In this document: positions 53,857-62,659 of the stretch, in pieces
How positions within the stretch are numbered: position 1 is the stretch's first letter
Layout: each line of letters opens with the position of its first letter
Source: Victivallis vadensis
GTDB taxonomy: Bacteria; Verrucomicrobiota; Lentisphaeria; Victivallales; Victivallaceae
DNA length: 64,000 nucleotides
Direction: 5' to 3'
Assembly (NCBI RefSeq): GCF_003096415.1
Contig: NZ_QEKH01000009.1
Coordinates: forward strand, 98,635 to 162,634
Position numbers and translations under genes: made by a program
The notes under the pieces: generated by a model
Database searches by the model: none
Told to the model about the DNA's origin: nothing
The model's input: the letters and a program-made list of their open reading frames with translations, nothing else

Positions 53857-55197
53857 TTACCGCTCCTCATCCGCCGGAACGGGCAGTTCCCCGGTCTCCT
53901 CTTCCGGACGCAGCCGGGCCGGGATCTGCCGTGCTTTCGCCATCTTGACGCCGAGCTTGCGCAGTTTTTCCCCGGCGAGAACCACACTGCGGTTGCGTTC
54001 ACCGTGTTTCAGGCGGCGGACCGCCGCGTCGTAGACATCGCGGGCCTTGTCCAGAGTACGGCCGACTTCGTCGAACTGCTCATAAAACGCATAGATCCGC
54101 TCCAGCATCTGTGCCGCCGTATCCAGAATCTCCCGTTGGTTGCGGCTCTGGTCCTCGCGGGTCCACGCGGTGTGGATCAGCTGGAGCAGCGCAATCAGGT
54201 TGGACGGACTGACCGGCATCACCTTGAGCTTGAACGCCTCCGCCCACAAGGACGGCTCCGAGATCATCGCCAGCTGGTACGGTCCCTCGTTCGGGATGAA
54301 CATGATTACGAAGTCGACCGTTTCCCGGTCGCTCCGGTTCAGGCGGGCGCTGTAATTCTTTTTCGCCAGTTCATCGATATGGGTGCGGATGCTGCGGATA
54401 TGGCGCGCCAGTGCGGTCTTGCGGCTCTCTTCGTCCTGACTGTTCATATAGTCGAGGTAGGCGACCAGGCTGACCTTGCTGTCGACGATCACATCCTTGC
54501 CGTCGGGATAGTGGATCACCACATCGGGACGCATCCGGCCGTGGTCAGGATCGGCCACCGTCCGCCCGTCGTCATCGCGCAGCGTCGCCTGACACTCGTA
54601 ATGGATGCCGGGCTTCAGGCCGGAACGTTTCAGGATATCCTCCAGAATCATCTCGCCCCAGTCGCCCTGCGTCTTCTGCCCGCCCTTCAGGGCGTCGGCC
54701 AGATTTTTCGCTTCGCTGCCGATCCGCAGGGTCTCCTCCATCATCCGGGAGAGCCGGGTGTTCAGCGCGGTGTTCAATTCGATGCCCTTGACCTTCGACT
54801 CCTCCACGGCGGTCTTGAACTCCGTCATCTTCTCCTTGAGCGGATTCAGCAGCGATTCCAGCTGCTCTTTATTGGCGCTCTGCAGTTTGCCGGACTTCTC
54901 CTCGAATATCCGGTCGGAGAGGGATTTGAACTCCTCCTTCAGCAGTTCCAGACGGGTCTGCCACGCCTTTTCCTGTTCCTGCCGCGCCCGCTCCTGCTGT
55001 CCGGCAAGCAGCTCCTGTTCCCGCCGGAAGCCTTCCTGCATCAGCCTTTTTTCCGCCTCGGCCTCCGCCAGCGCGACGCGCGCCGTTTCAGCCTCGCGAC
55101 GGTTCTCTTCCACCTTTCCGGCAAACCGCCGGGAAGCCGTCCACGCCCCGATTGCGCCGCCGACAATCAATGCGGCGATGATAAGCAAATATTCCAT
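53857..55197 (-). CDS. rmuC: RmuC-family DNA recombination protein
   Basis: A 446-residue protein with an N-terminal membrane anchor (about 3-22, LLIIAALIVGGAIGAWTAS), a long coiled coil (about 25-130) and the RmuC nuclease-like domain (GDWGEMILEDILKRSGLKPGIHYE, RPDVVIHYPDGKDVIVDSKVSLVAYLDY, FVIMFIPNEGPYQLA). RmuC proteins limit inversions at short inverted repeats and belong to the PD-(D/E)XK superfamily. The start at 55197 (MEYLL) is chosen over an upstream GTG. The C-terminus ends in a Pro/Glu-rich tail. Confidence 0.93.
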   Translation of the reverse strand: MEYLLIIAALIVGGAIGAWTASRRFAGKVEENRREAETARVALAEAEAEKRLMQEGFRREQELLAGQQERARQEQEKAWQTRLELLKEEFKSLSDRIFEEKSGKLQSANKEQLESLLNPLKEKMTEFKTAVEESKVKGIELNTALNTRLSRMMEETLRIGSEAKNLADALKGGQKTQGDWGEMILEDILKRSGLKPGIHYECQATLRDDDGRTVADPDHGRMRPDVVIHYPDGKDVIVDSKVSLVAYLDYMNSQDEESRKTALARHIRSIRTHIDELAKKNYSARLNRSDRETVDFVIMFIPNEGPYQLAMISEPSLWAEAFKLKVMPVSPSNLIALLQLIHTAWTREDQSRNQREILDTAAQMLERIYAFYEQFDEVGRTLDKARDVYDAAVRRLKHGERNRSVVLAGEKLRKLGVKMAKARQIPARLRPEEETGELPVPADEER

Positions 55198-55329
55198 ATC
55201 ACTCTTCAAAAAACAGCATGAGATAATTGTAAAGGATATCACAGTTCACGGTTTCAGCACCGGCTGGCGGCAATCCCACAATGAAGCATTTCACAAGAGA
55301 AGCCGCTTTTTCCCGGAGCCGCTTTCATC

Positions 55330-55358
55330 AATATACACGGCAGCTTTCCCGATTGCCA
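55330..55358 (-). promoter_or_regulatory. Weak promoter candidate for rmuC
   Basis: Minus strand TGGCAA (55358-55353), 17 bp, TATATT (55335-55330), 133 bp before the chosen start. Confidence 0.35.
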
Positions 55359-55391
55359 GCGGCATGAAAGCATTTTTGGCCGAAAGAGGCC

Positions 55392-55805
55392 TCAAAGTTT
55401 GTCCCACTGATGGTGGCCCCCTTCCGGGCAGTTGAATACCGACGGACGGCCGCTCACCGCCACCTTGATCTTACACTTCCGGCACAGATGGCGGTCCCGT
55501 CCGGTCTTGCCGAGCAGCGTCCAGTCGTGATGCCCCGAAGCCGGACAGTCCGCCGGATTGGGCCGGGCCGCGGTCTTTACCGCAACCGTGCATTTCCGGC
55601 ATAGATAGACCGAATTTCCCGCTTTCCCCAGATCGGTCCAGCGGTGATGCCCGCCGCCGGAACATGCAAACACGGCCGGGGTTTTCTCCTTTCCGACCGC
55701 AACCGCGCATTTGCCGCACAGATAATAGCGGCGGGCTTCCGCCATCGCCGCCACCCCGGCCGCAACCACACCGCAAATCAGAAAAAATCTTGCCGCATTC
55801 TTCAT
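55392..55805 (-). CDS. Small exported protein with three tandem zinc-binding-type repeats
   Basis: A 137-residue protein of no family I recognise. It has an N-terminal signal or anchor (about 1-23, FFLICGVVAAGVAAMAEA). Three repeats of about 35-37 residues follow, each [YH]LCxKCxxxV, then about 10-12 residues, xxC, then GHHxW: YLCGKCAVAV...ACSGGGHHRW, YLCRKCTVAV...DCPASGHHDW and HLCRKCKIKV...NCPEGGHHQW. The conserved three Cys plus two His per unit suggests one metal site per repeat. The function is unknown; a periplasmic metal-binding or protein-binding role is possible. Confidence 0.75.
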   Translation of the reverse strand: MKNAARFFLICGVVAAGVAAMAEARRYYLCGKCAVAVGKEKTPAVFACSGGGHHRWTDLGKAGNSVYLCRKCTVAVKTAARPNPADCPASGHHDWTLLGKTGRDRHLCRKCKIKVAVSGRPSVFNCPEGGHHQWDKL

Positions 55806-55994
55806 TCCGCACCTCCGAATTCATTCCTTCCGCGACAACCGGCCGGCCAAGCCGCACCGTCGTCTCAACCATTATCCGCAACAACTCCGGTTATCTTACA
55901 GAACCACTTCGGAAATCCGGTCGTTTTTTTCAGAAAAATCAACAGAGGAATGGCAGCGCCACGCCGTATTCAGGCCGACCGGCGGAAACGCGGT

Positions 55995-56504
55995 TCACCG
56001 GAACAGGAAGAACCAGAAAGCGCCGGCAACCAGAATCACTCCCGCCCCGCCGGCGATCACGGCAATCAACACTCCCAGCGACACTCCGGGAGTTTTCTCC
56101 GAACGCATATAGCCGGGCAATGGCGGTGACAGATTCTTCGGCGGCAGGGGCTGCGGAACCGCCTCCGGTTCCCCGTTCTCTCCGGCCGAAACAGCCCGCT
56201 GGATCGGCCTTTCGGCCGGAATCGGACGCAGCGCCGGTTCCGGCAAAGGCACGGCGCAGGCCGCCGGAGGCGCTGGGTGCAGCGCCAGTTCCGGCTCGGG
56301 GGCCGGAATCACCAGACTGCAGCGGCAGGCGGGACAGTGGCCGCGGTTGCCGCCCCAGCTGCGCGGCACCCGGATGCGCTGGCGGCAATGCGGGCAGGCG
56401 AATTTGAACGTCGCCTCCGGTCCCGGCGCCTTCACCGCGGAGCCGCACTCCGGGCAGAATCCCGGCCCTGCCGGAACCCCGGTGCCGCATTGTTCACAAA
56501 TCAT
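55995..56504 (-). CDS. Zinc-ribbon protein with C-terminal membrane anchor
   Basis: A 169-residue protein. Residues 1-20 form a zinc ribbon (CEQCGTGVPAGPGFCPECG) and residues about 36-62 a second (CPHCRQRIRVPRSWGGNRGHCPAC), similar to the zinc-ribbon found in MJ0042-type and planctomycetal sensor proteins. A Pro/Ala/Glu-rich linker (about 70-130) leads to one membrane helix at about 143-168, with the chain ending FWFFLFR. So the ribbons face the cytoplasm. The start has GGAG 7 nt upstream. The function is unknown. Confidence 0.8.
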   Translation of the reverse strand: MICEQCGTGVPAGPGFCPECGSAVKAPGPEATFKFACPHCRQRIRVPRSWGGNRGHCPACRCSLVIPAPEPELALHPAPPAACAVPLPEPALRPIPAERPIQRAVSAGENGEPEAVPQPLPPKNLSPPLPGYMRSEKTPGVSLGVLIAVIAGGAGVILVAGAFWFFLFR

Positions 56505-56545
56505 CCCGCCTCTCCTGAAGTTGCTGTGTCCGATCCCATTTCAAT

Positions 56546-56574
56546 ATTATAGTATAAATCGATCGCAAAAACAA
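56546..56574 (-). promoter_or_regulatory. Promoter of the zinc-ribbon membrane protein gene
   Basis: Minus strand TTGTTT (56574-56569), 17 bp, TATAAT (56551-56546). Confidence 0.6.
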
Positions 56575-56622
56575 TACCGCACCCCTGAAATCAGTTAAAA
56601 ATGATCAGCTTTTTCAGCAATT

Positions 56623-56652
56623 CGGCACGACAAGCGATGTGTCATCGTGCCG
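56623..56652 (-). terminator. Possible terminator hairpin after the glycoside hydrolase gene
   Basis: An 8-bp stem, CGGCACGA/TCGTGCCG, with a 14-nt loop, about 10 bp after the hydrolase stop. It lacks a clear T tract on the minus strand, so it is only tentative. Confidence 0.4.
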
Positions 56653-56661
56653 GATCGGCAT

Positions 56662-59637
56662 TCAGAAGCTGACCACCGGGAAAAAGTCCGTGTTCTTGCT
56701 GTCGCCGAGCCCGGGGGCGACCGCGATGAAGCTCTCGCGCATTTCGCCGTCGTTGTCGTTGATCAGCAAATTGAAACGAAAGCCCCGCCCGGCCGCCTCC
56801 TCCGTCAGGCCGACGGCGGCAAACGGAATCACGGCTTCATAGAGGGTCCGTTTCCTTTCCTCATCGCGCCCGGTTTCAAGCCGGAAACGTTCCGTCACGC
56901 GCCGGACATCGAAGCCGGCGGGGGCATTCCAGACAAAACACCCGTTTCCTCCGTCGCCGCGTCGGAAGAAACCGATCTCCCATGAACCGGCTTGCCCGGG
57001 AATCCGCAATGCGAGTTGAACGCTGTCGCCTTTCCACGACTCCTCCCCGGAGAAGGGCTGGCAATGCCTGTCGTCGGTCACCTCCACGCGCAGTTTCAGG
57101 GAATCCCGGTTCCGGGCAAGGTATACCTTGCCGCTGAGGTCCTCCGGCCCCTTCCAGAAGAGATGGCTTCGGGCGGGATCATTCGGAGCGAGCATGGTCA
57201 ATCGGGAAGCGTCCTTGAGCTCGAAATCCGGAACCTGCGGAAAATCCCCTTCCCGCAGGCGCGCCACCGTCCAGAGCGGCTCCTCAAGCTCCCCTTTCCA
57301 AAGCCCGCCCGCTTCAAACCGCAAATTCAGGTGCTTCAACTGTCCGTGGAGCGAGCGGAACGTGCTTTCCGCGCGCAATTCAAGTTCGACTGTCCTCTCC
57401 CCGCCCGGAGCGAGTCGGAAACAGAAGCCGGAGCGTTTCAGCGCCACTCCGCCGGGTGCGGAGAAGTCCAGCCGGAACAACCGCGCCTTCGCCGTCGCAT
57501 TGGTCACCCGGTATTTCACGGTCGAACTTCCGCCGGGAAACAGGCTGGCATCCCCCTCGCGCCGGATCAGTTCGCCGCGCGGGACCGGCTCCTTTTCCTG
57601 TCCCCCGATCAGCAGCGTCGCGGGTTCTTCACCGACCTCGATGACCGCCTCTCCCCCGGCGGCGGCCATCCTGCGACGGTTTCCAAAAAGATCGATCAGC
57701 TCGCACCGCCCCGTCACACCGCCGATCACCGCCAGCCGGACTGCGGAGTCCCGCCGGTTGTTCCAGTGTGGCAACAGGAAATTCCCCCTGCCGTCCCGGA
57801 AGAGAAAACAGTCCAGCCCGTCGCCGAGGAAAAGGTCCTTCCTGTATTCGCCGCCCCGGAAGACACCGGCCAGCATATTGTACGCCGCATACGCCTCCTT
57901 CGGGTAAAAATCCCGGGTGACCAGTCCGAAGTTATGCTCGTTGTTGCGCGGGTCGTACCCGTCGTTTCGCAAGTCATACCAGTTGTAGCCGACCGCTCCG
58001 CGCGCCCAACTGTAAAGGAGTTTCTGCACCAGCGTCCGGGCCTGCCGGCGCTCGCCGATATGGATGGAGGATTCCGCCGTCTCGTTGGCATACCACGGAG
58101 CGGTCACGCCAAGCTCCCTGCGCAGTTTCATCAGCCGTTCGATCTGCGGCCGGTAGTGCGCGAGCGGCCCGTGGCCATGAAAGGCGTGGATATCATAGAA
58201 GCCCCTGCCGCCGCGCAGCGTTTTGGGCATGTGTTCCGGGTCGCTCATTGCGCCGTGCATACCGGGCATGCAGGCATAGCCGCCGGTGAGCACGTTCATC
58301 TCCGGCGCGGCGGCCTTGGTTTCGCGGTGGGCGATCTTCATCAGTTCGAGGTATTCCGGCTGGGAGAAGTCAGCGAAGCCGATCAGGTCCGGCTCGTTCC
58401 ACACTTCGACATAGCGGATTTCCCCCCGGTAACGCTGCGCGAAGGCCCGGATGAAGTTCGCCCAATGACCGTAATCGGGCCGCCCCTTGCCGCGCCGCGC
58501 CGCCGAAACCGGCTTCCACTCCTTCGCCACCGCCCAGCCGGGTACATAGCAGTAGATCGCCTGCGGCTCCAGATGGTACTTTTTCAGGGCGGCGACCAGC
58601 CGGTCATAAGAAGAGAAGTCCGATCGCCCCTCCTCCGGCTCCAGCCGTTCCCAGAGAATATCCTCGCGCACGACTTTCGCGCCGCACCATGCGGCGGCCA
58701 TCGCCTCGCGCTCCAGCTCTTCATCGGAACTTCCCTGCGAATGGCTGCACACCCCGAACAGGAATCCCTCCGCCCTGCCCGGCGTCGGTCCCGCCGGCGG
58801 CATATATGCAAAACTCAAGCGCCGTTCCAGCGGCCTCACTTTCGGATCGTCGTCAATCACGCGCACCTCCACGCGGGAGACGCCGAACTTTTCGGGGCGC
58901 GGCAGTTCCAGCCGGAACTCCTCGCCCGGCCCGAGCCGCCATGCCGCCGCCCTGCCCGGCGCATATTCCAGCCGCCCGGAAGCTGTCCTTCCCCTGGTGT
59001 TGACCAGCTTCAGCACGGGTGTCCGGCCGTCCCCCGGCGTCAGCACGTGAATCGGATTCCCGGTCTCCAGCTCCGGCGTGAGCGGCCGGTTGCTGTCGAG
59101 GACCCGGATCGACACCCGTTCGATTCCGATCCGTCCGGCGCCTTCCCGCTTTCCGAAATCCCCGGCAAAGCCGTTCAGGCGGACGGGGAAGTCGAGCACT
59201 CCGTCGCCGGGACCGCCCCAACTTCCGGCCGCGGGATTTCCGCAGTCGACCCGATAGACAAACTCCTGTCTGCCGCTGAGATTTTCCGGGATGTTCCGGG
59301 AAAACTGAAAGGTCTCGCCGCCGGCGTCGGCCAGTCGCAAATTGAAACTCTTCAATCCCCCGGCGGGGGGCAGTTCCGCCGTCACCCGGATTTCCGCGCG
59401 GATAAATTCCGGCAGAAAAAGTTCCCGGTTGATGAAAAATTCAAAATGCCGCGCTTTCGCACAATCCCAACTGATTTCAAGTCCCCGCCGGCCATAGGCG
59501 AAGCCCTGCGCCTTCTCCTGCGGCCGGTGCAGCACGACCGGGAGTTTCTCGCGGGTGAAATCGACGACCTCCTCCGCCGGAAGCCCCGCCGTGATTCCCG
59601 CCGCCAGCAGAAACGCCGCCGCAATCCACCTCTTCAT
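56662..59637 (-). CDS. Secreted clan-A glycoside hydrolase with C-terminal CBM9-like domain
   Basis: A 991-residue secreted protein with a signal peptide (about 1-20). An N-terminal beta-sandwich region (about 25-280) precedes a TIM barrel (about 290-600). The barrel has the clan GH-A acid/base Glu in YVEVWNEPDL (E415) and a nucleophile candidate in WYANETAES (E519 or E522). The barrel is closest in style to GH39/GH5-like enzymes. A Greek-key region follows, then a C-terminal CBM9/DOMON-like domain (about 830-991, GKVYLARNRDSLKLRVEVTDDRH). The substrate cannot be read. It is the last gene of the operon GntR-pseudopilin-hydrolase, adjacent to the pseudopilin gene. Confidence 0.85.
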   Translation of the reverse strand: MKRWIAAAFLLAAGITAGLPAEEVVDFTREKLPVVLHRPQEKAQGFAYGRRGLEISWDCAKARHFEFFINRELFLPEFIRAEIRVTAELPPAGGLKSFNLRLADAGGETFQFSRNIPENLSGRQEFVYRVDCGNPAAGSWGGPGDGVLDFPVRLNGFAGDFGKREGAGRIGIERVSIRVLDSNRPLTPELETGNPIHVLTPGDGRTPVLKLVNTRGRTASGRLEYAPGRAAAWRLGPGEEFRLELPRPEKFGVSRVEVRVIDDDPKVRPLERRLSFAYMPPAGPTPGRAEGFLFGVCSHSQGSSDEELEREAMAAAWCGAKVVREDILWERLEPEEGRSDFSSYDRLVAALKKYHLEPQAIYCYVPGWAVAKEWKPVSAARRGKGRPDYGHWANFIRAFAQRYRGEIRYVEVWNEPDLIGFADFSQPEYLELMKIAHRETKAAAPEMNVLTGGYACMPGMHGAMSDPEHMPKTLRGGRGFYDIHAFHGHGPLAHYRPQIERLMKLRRELGVTAPWYANETAESSIHIGERRQARTLVQKLLYSWARGAVGYNWYDLRNDGYDPRNNEHNFGLVTRDFYPKEAYAAYNMLAGVFRGGEYRKDLFLGDGLDCFLFRDGRGNFLLPHWNNRRDSAVRLAVIGGVTGRCELIDLFGNRRRMAAAGGEAVIEVGEEPATLLIGGQEKEPVPRGELIRREGDASLFPGGSSTVKYRVTNATAKARLFRLDFSAPGGVALKRSGFCFRLAPGGERTVELELRAESTFRSLHGQLKHLNLRFEAGGLWKGELEEPLWTVARLREGDFPQVPDFELKDASRLTMLAPNDPARSHLFWKGPEDLSGKVYLARNRDSLKLRVEVTDDRHCQPFSGEESWKGDSVQLALRIPGQAGSWEIGFFRRGDGGNGCFVWNAPAGFDVRRVTERFRLETGRDEERKRTLYEAVIPFAAVGLTEEAAGRGFRFNLLINDNDGEMRESFIAVAPGLGDSKNTDFFPVVSF

Positions 59638-60333
59638 TCAACGGATCTCCAGATTCAGGCCGTTTTCGGCGATGTAGTAGACCCGGCGGGCATCGTCCTC
59701 CCACACCTTCCGAAGCGCATCCCGATAGTCGTACGGAGTCGACAGCGCGGCATGGCCATCAAAAAAACCGAGCGTTCCCCGGCCGCCGTGCGCCGGAAAG
59801 AAGCCGTCGCGCCCCGCGTCGTTGCACAGCGCCCAGCTTCCCATCATGGTATCCTTGCGGGCACTGTCGGCGAACAGCGGAAAGGAAGCGGGAAACTTCA
59901 CCTGCTTGAGCCTGAGGCAGTGATAACCGGTCACCGCCGAGAGGTACTGCGCCTGCGGAACCGACTGGTTGGAGCTGTCCGGCTTGGCGATGCCGTAAGT
60001 GTTCCAGGAGATGTCCCCGCTTTCGGGAATCGGAATCTCCGGGCAATAGAAGAGCTTGTCCTTTCCGGTGATGTCCAGCGCGCTGCCGCTTAACGTGGAA
60101 CGCCCGGCCAGTACCGCCGACCAGCGTGCGTTGACGGAATAATAGAGCAGCAATCCGTCATTCTCGCCGAGGTACATCCAGGCCAGCGTAAGCAGTTGCC
60201 TGTGGTTGTTGACGCAACTGATCGACCGCGCTCTGGCCCGCGCCTTGTTCAGCACGGGCAGCAGCATAGCGGCGAGAACGGCGATAATCGCAATTACCAC
60301 CAACAGTTCAATTAAAGTGAATTTCCGTTTCAT
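59638..60333 (-). CDS. Type II pseudopilin-like protein (DUF1559, H-X9-DG)
   Basis: A 231-residue protein with a prepilin N-terminus: [19 protein letters not shown], a GFxxE-type site in which Phe5 would be methylated and Glu follows. A helix runs to about residue 40 and then a globular domain ends with [15 protein letters not shown] (H-X9-DG). These proteins are numerous in Lentisphaerota and Planctomycetota. The start at 60333 has AGG 7-8 nt upstream; the longer frame is antisense-like over the regulator gene. It lies 11 bp after the GntR gene and 1 bp before the glycoside hydrolase gene. Confidence 0.92.
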   Translation of the reverse strand: MKRKFTLIELLVVIAIIAVLAAMLLPVLNKARARARSISCVNNHRQLLTLAWMYLGENDGLLLYYSVNARWSAVLAGRSTLSGSALDITGKDKLFYCPEIPIPESGDISWNTYGIAKPDSSNQSVPQAQYLSAVTGYHCLRLKQVKFPASFPLFADSARKDTMMGSWALCNDAGRDGFFPAHGGRGTLGFFDGHAALSTPYDYRDALRKVWEDDARRVYYIAENGLNLEIR

Positions 60334-60344
60334 TGACAGACCTT

Positions 60345-61406
60345 TCAGGGGTTGATGTTTCTGACCGACTGCCGCTCGATCAGCAACGGCGGGGCGGAAC
60401 GCAGGCCGAAGCGTCCTCCGGCCGACAGCGCCTCGACCCCGGCCTTGACCGCGGCGGCAAATCCAGCGAAGTTTTCCGAAACCGTGGTGAGCGGCGGAGT
60501 ATAGAGCGTTCCCGCCGCGAATCCGCCGTTTCCGATCACGCTGACATCCTCCGGCACGTTCAGGCCGTAATCCTTCAGCGCCTTGAGCGCGCCGAGGGCG
60601 GAGGTGTCGCTCGAAACGAAGATTCCGGTGAAATCCGCGCCGTGTTCCTCCAGATGGGCGCTCAGCGCGGCATGGGCCAGCGTCGGCGAATAGTCGCCGC
60701 TCCTGACGCCGCAATCGATCACCGCCGGTTCAAGCCCGTTCAGCCGGGCGAGATGCAGAAAGCTGCTGATCCGGCAGTGTTCCGCCAGCGACATCGGCTC
60801 CGAAAGCAGCAGCGCGAGCCTGCGGTGGCCGTTCCGGATCAGGTGGTGCGCCGCCGTCATGCCGATAAGTTCCGGATGAAGGTCGACCGCATCCACTCCG
60901 GCATAGCTCAGGGTATTGCAGCAAAAGACGATGGTTTTCGGCAGAGCCAGCAGCCTCCTGAGCTCTTCCCTTTTCATACCGTATGGCGGATAGAACAGCA
61001 CCGCGTCGGCCCGGATCGCCTCCAGCCGCTCGATACAGTCCCTGCCGTCAAACGGATAGAGCACCGTCGAAAAAGCGTACCTGTCCGGCTCCTCCCCGAG
61101 AACCTTTTCGACCGCCTGATCGAAATTGCGTACCTGCTCACTCTGCCAGTCGCAGTGAAAGGAGACCACCCGGAACCGGTCAAGCTGTTGGTTGCGAACC
61201 ACAAAAATCCCCTCTCTCGGCCGGACTTCGATCATTCCGGCTTCGGCCAGCAGCCGCAGGGCCTGATCGACCACATGCCGCGTCACCCGGAACTGCTCCA
61301 TGATCTTGCGCTGAGAATAGAACCGGCGACCGCCCTGAATCGACTCCAGTTGGCCGCGCAGTTCAAGATAGAGCTGTCTGGAACGGCTTTTGACTGCTTT
61401 GGACAT
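60345..61406 (-). CDS. GntR-family regulator with LacI-type ligand domain
   Basis: A 353-residue regulator. The winged helix ([46 protein letters not shown]) and REGIFVV wing are GntR-like. A sugar-binding-type domain follows ([54 protein letters not shown]). The ribosome site is a strong GGAGGAGGAG. It heads the operon with the pseudopilin and hydrolase and is probably autoregulated through the palindrome around its -35 box. Confidence 0.92.
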   Translation of the reverse strand: MSKAVKSRSRQLYLELRGQLESIQGGRRFYSQRKIMEQFRVTRHVVDQALRLLAEAGMIEVRPREGIFVVRNQQLDRFRVVSFHCDWQSEQVRNFDQAVEKVLGEEPDRYAFSTVLYPFDGRDCIERLEAIRADAVLFYPPYGMKREELRRLLALPKTIVFCCNTLSYAGVDAVDLHPELIGMTAAHHLIRNGHRRLALLLSEPMSLAEHCRISSFLHLARLNGLEPAVIDCGVRSGDYSPTLAHAALSAHLEEHGADFTGIFVSSDTSALGALKALKDYGLNVPEDVSVIGNGGFAAGTLYTPPLTTVSENFAGFAAAVKAGVEALSAGGRFGLRSAPPLLIERQSVRNINP

Positions 61407-61454
61407 CGCTGAATCTCCTCCTCCGGAGCTGCTGAATCAAACTCTTTACCCATA

Positions 61455-61497
61455 ATTATAGCAAATCGACTCAGCCATTGCAAGACTGAGTCGATTT
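61455..61497 (-). promoter_or_regulatory. Promoter embedded in a long operator palindrome
   Basis: On the minus strand TTGCAA (61483-61478), 17 bp, TATAAT (61460-61455). The -35 box is the centre of a perfect palindrome: AAATCGACTCAG (61463-61474), 11 nt, CTGAGTCGATTT (61486-61497). GACTCAGTC and GGCTGAGTC are themselves near-symmetric, so two dimers might bind. Confidence 0.8.
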
Positions 61498-61532
61498 TTT
61501 GCAATTTTTTTTTTTACCGCAGGATCAGTTCA

Positions 61533-62501
61533 TCAGCGATGCAGCTTCGGAGTGAACACGATTTTGCGCGCCGTGTCCGGCTCTCCCTGTTCCAGAATCC
61601 GGAGCAGTTCTTCGCCGATCGCTTCACCGAGCTCGTATTTGCACTGGGTCACCGTCGCAGGGCGCGGGGAGAGCAAATCCAAGAAAGCGAGGTCGTCGTA
61701 GCCGACCACCGCCAGCTCCTCCCCGATCCTGACCCCTTCCGCCAGTGCCCGGCAGCACAGCGACGCCGCCAGAAAGTCCGAAAAACAGAATACGCCGACC
61801 TTCATCTGTTTCGCCGCCGCGATCACCGGCTCCGGCGAATCGACCTCCTCGACCACCGTGCCGCGCTCGGCGAAAAACTCCCGGAAGGCGATGATCCGGC
61901 CGAAGTTGCAGCCGACGTGATCCTCGAAGATCATGATCCGCTCCGCGCCGGTCGAGGCGATGTATTCCGCCGCCGCCCTGCCCCCGGCGGATTCGTCGTT
62001 GTAGACGCAGGTCAGCCCCTCCGCCGGGGAGTTCATGACCACCACCGGCGTGGTGCCGTTCAGTTTTTGCAGTTCTTCAAAATTCACGCAGTTTCCATGC
62101 TCGTCGAGCGCGGGCGAAACCACATAGGCGTCCACCCCGATCCGGCGCATCTCGCGCAGCGCCTCCAGCTCGCCCGCCGCGTCGGTGTGGGCGCTGGAGA
62201 GCACCAGATGAAAGCCCGCCGGAGCCAGCTTTTCCTCCAGCCCGGCGACGATGTCGCTCCAGAAGGAGGTGTTGATCCGCCCCCGCACCAGCAGTCCGAT
62301 CAGATAGGTGCGGTTGCACTGCAGCGCACGCGCGAAGATGTTCGGCACGAAATCATTGCGGTCGATCGCCGCCTGAATCCGTTCGCAGGTCTGCCGGGAG
62401 AGCTTGTACTGCCGGGCTTTGCCGTTGATATAGAACGACACCGTGGTCACCGAAACCCCCGCTTCCCGCGCAATATCGGCCAATTTGATCCGCGCCGCCA
62501 T
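61533..62501 (-). CDS. LacI-family transcriptional repressor
   Basis: A 322-residue regulator. The helix-turn-helix is IKLADIAREAGVSVTTVSFYINGKARQYKLS, followed by the hinge IQAAIDRNDFVPNIFARAL. The sensor domain has VVVMNSPAEGLTCVYNDESAGGRAAAEYI and ELAVVGYDDLAFLDLLSPRPATVTQCKYELGEA. The start at 62501 has AGGAAAGGA nearby; an upstream frame from 62543 has no ribosome site. It is divergent from the alpha/alpha-toroid gene and may control it. Confidence 0.93.
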   Translation of the reverse strand: MAARIKLADIAREAGVSVTTVSFYINGKARQYKLSRQTCERIQAAIDRNDFVPNIFARALQCNRTYLIGLLVRGRINTSFWSDIVAGLEEKLAPAGFHLVLSSAHTDAAGELEALREMRRIGVDAYVVSPALDEHGNCVNFEELQKLNGTTPVVVMNSPAEGLTCVYNDESAGGRAAAEYIASTGAERIMIFEDHVGCNFGRIIAFREFFAERGTVVEEVDSPEPVIAAAKQMKVGVFCFSDFLAASLCCRALAEGVRIGEELAVVGYDDLAFLDLLSPRPATVTQCKYELGEAIGEELLRILEQGEPDTARKIVFTPKLHR

Positions 62502-62533
62502 CTCCCGTCCTTTCCTGTATGATCCGAGTGTAT

Positions 62534-62562
62534 AAAATATCACAAATTCCGGCTGATTGCAA
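62534..62562 (-). promoter_or_regulatory. Promoter of the LacI-family gene
   Basis: Minus strand TTGCAA (62562-62557), 17 bp, TATTTT (62539-62534). Confidence 0.6.
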
Positions 62563-62590
62563 TATTTTTACCGGATCGCTCCTTTTTTAT

Positions 62591-62618
62591 TTGAATTTTC
62601 ATTTCTCCGGAATATAGT
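62591..62618 (+). promoter_or_regulatory. Promoter of the alpha/alpha-toroid protein gene
   Basis: TTGAAT (62591-62596), 16 bp, TATAGT (62613-62618), giving a leader of about 35 nt. Confidence 0.55.
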
Positions 62619-62659
62619 ATGTTAAAATGTTTTAGTTAAACCAGAATGGAGGTCTTTTT

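Noticed and set aside
61486..61515. Terminator on the + strand (hairpin then T tracts)
   Set aside because: No + strand gene ends there, and the stem coincides with a good minus-strand promoter and operator, which explains it better.
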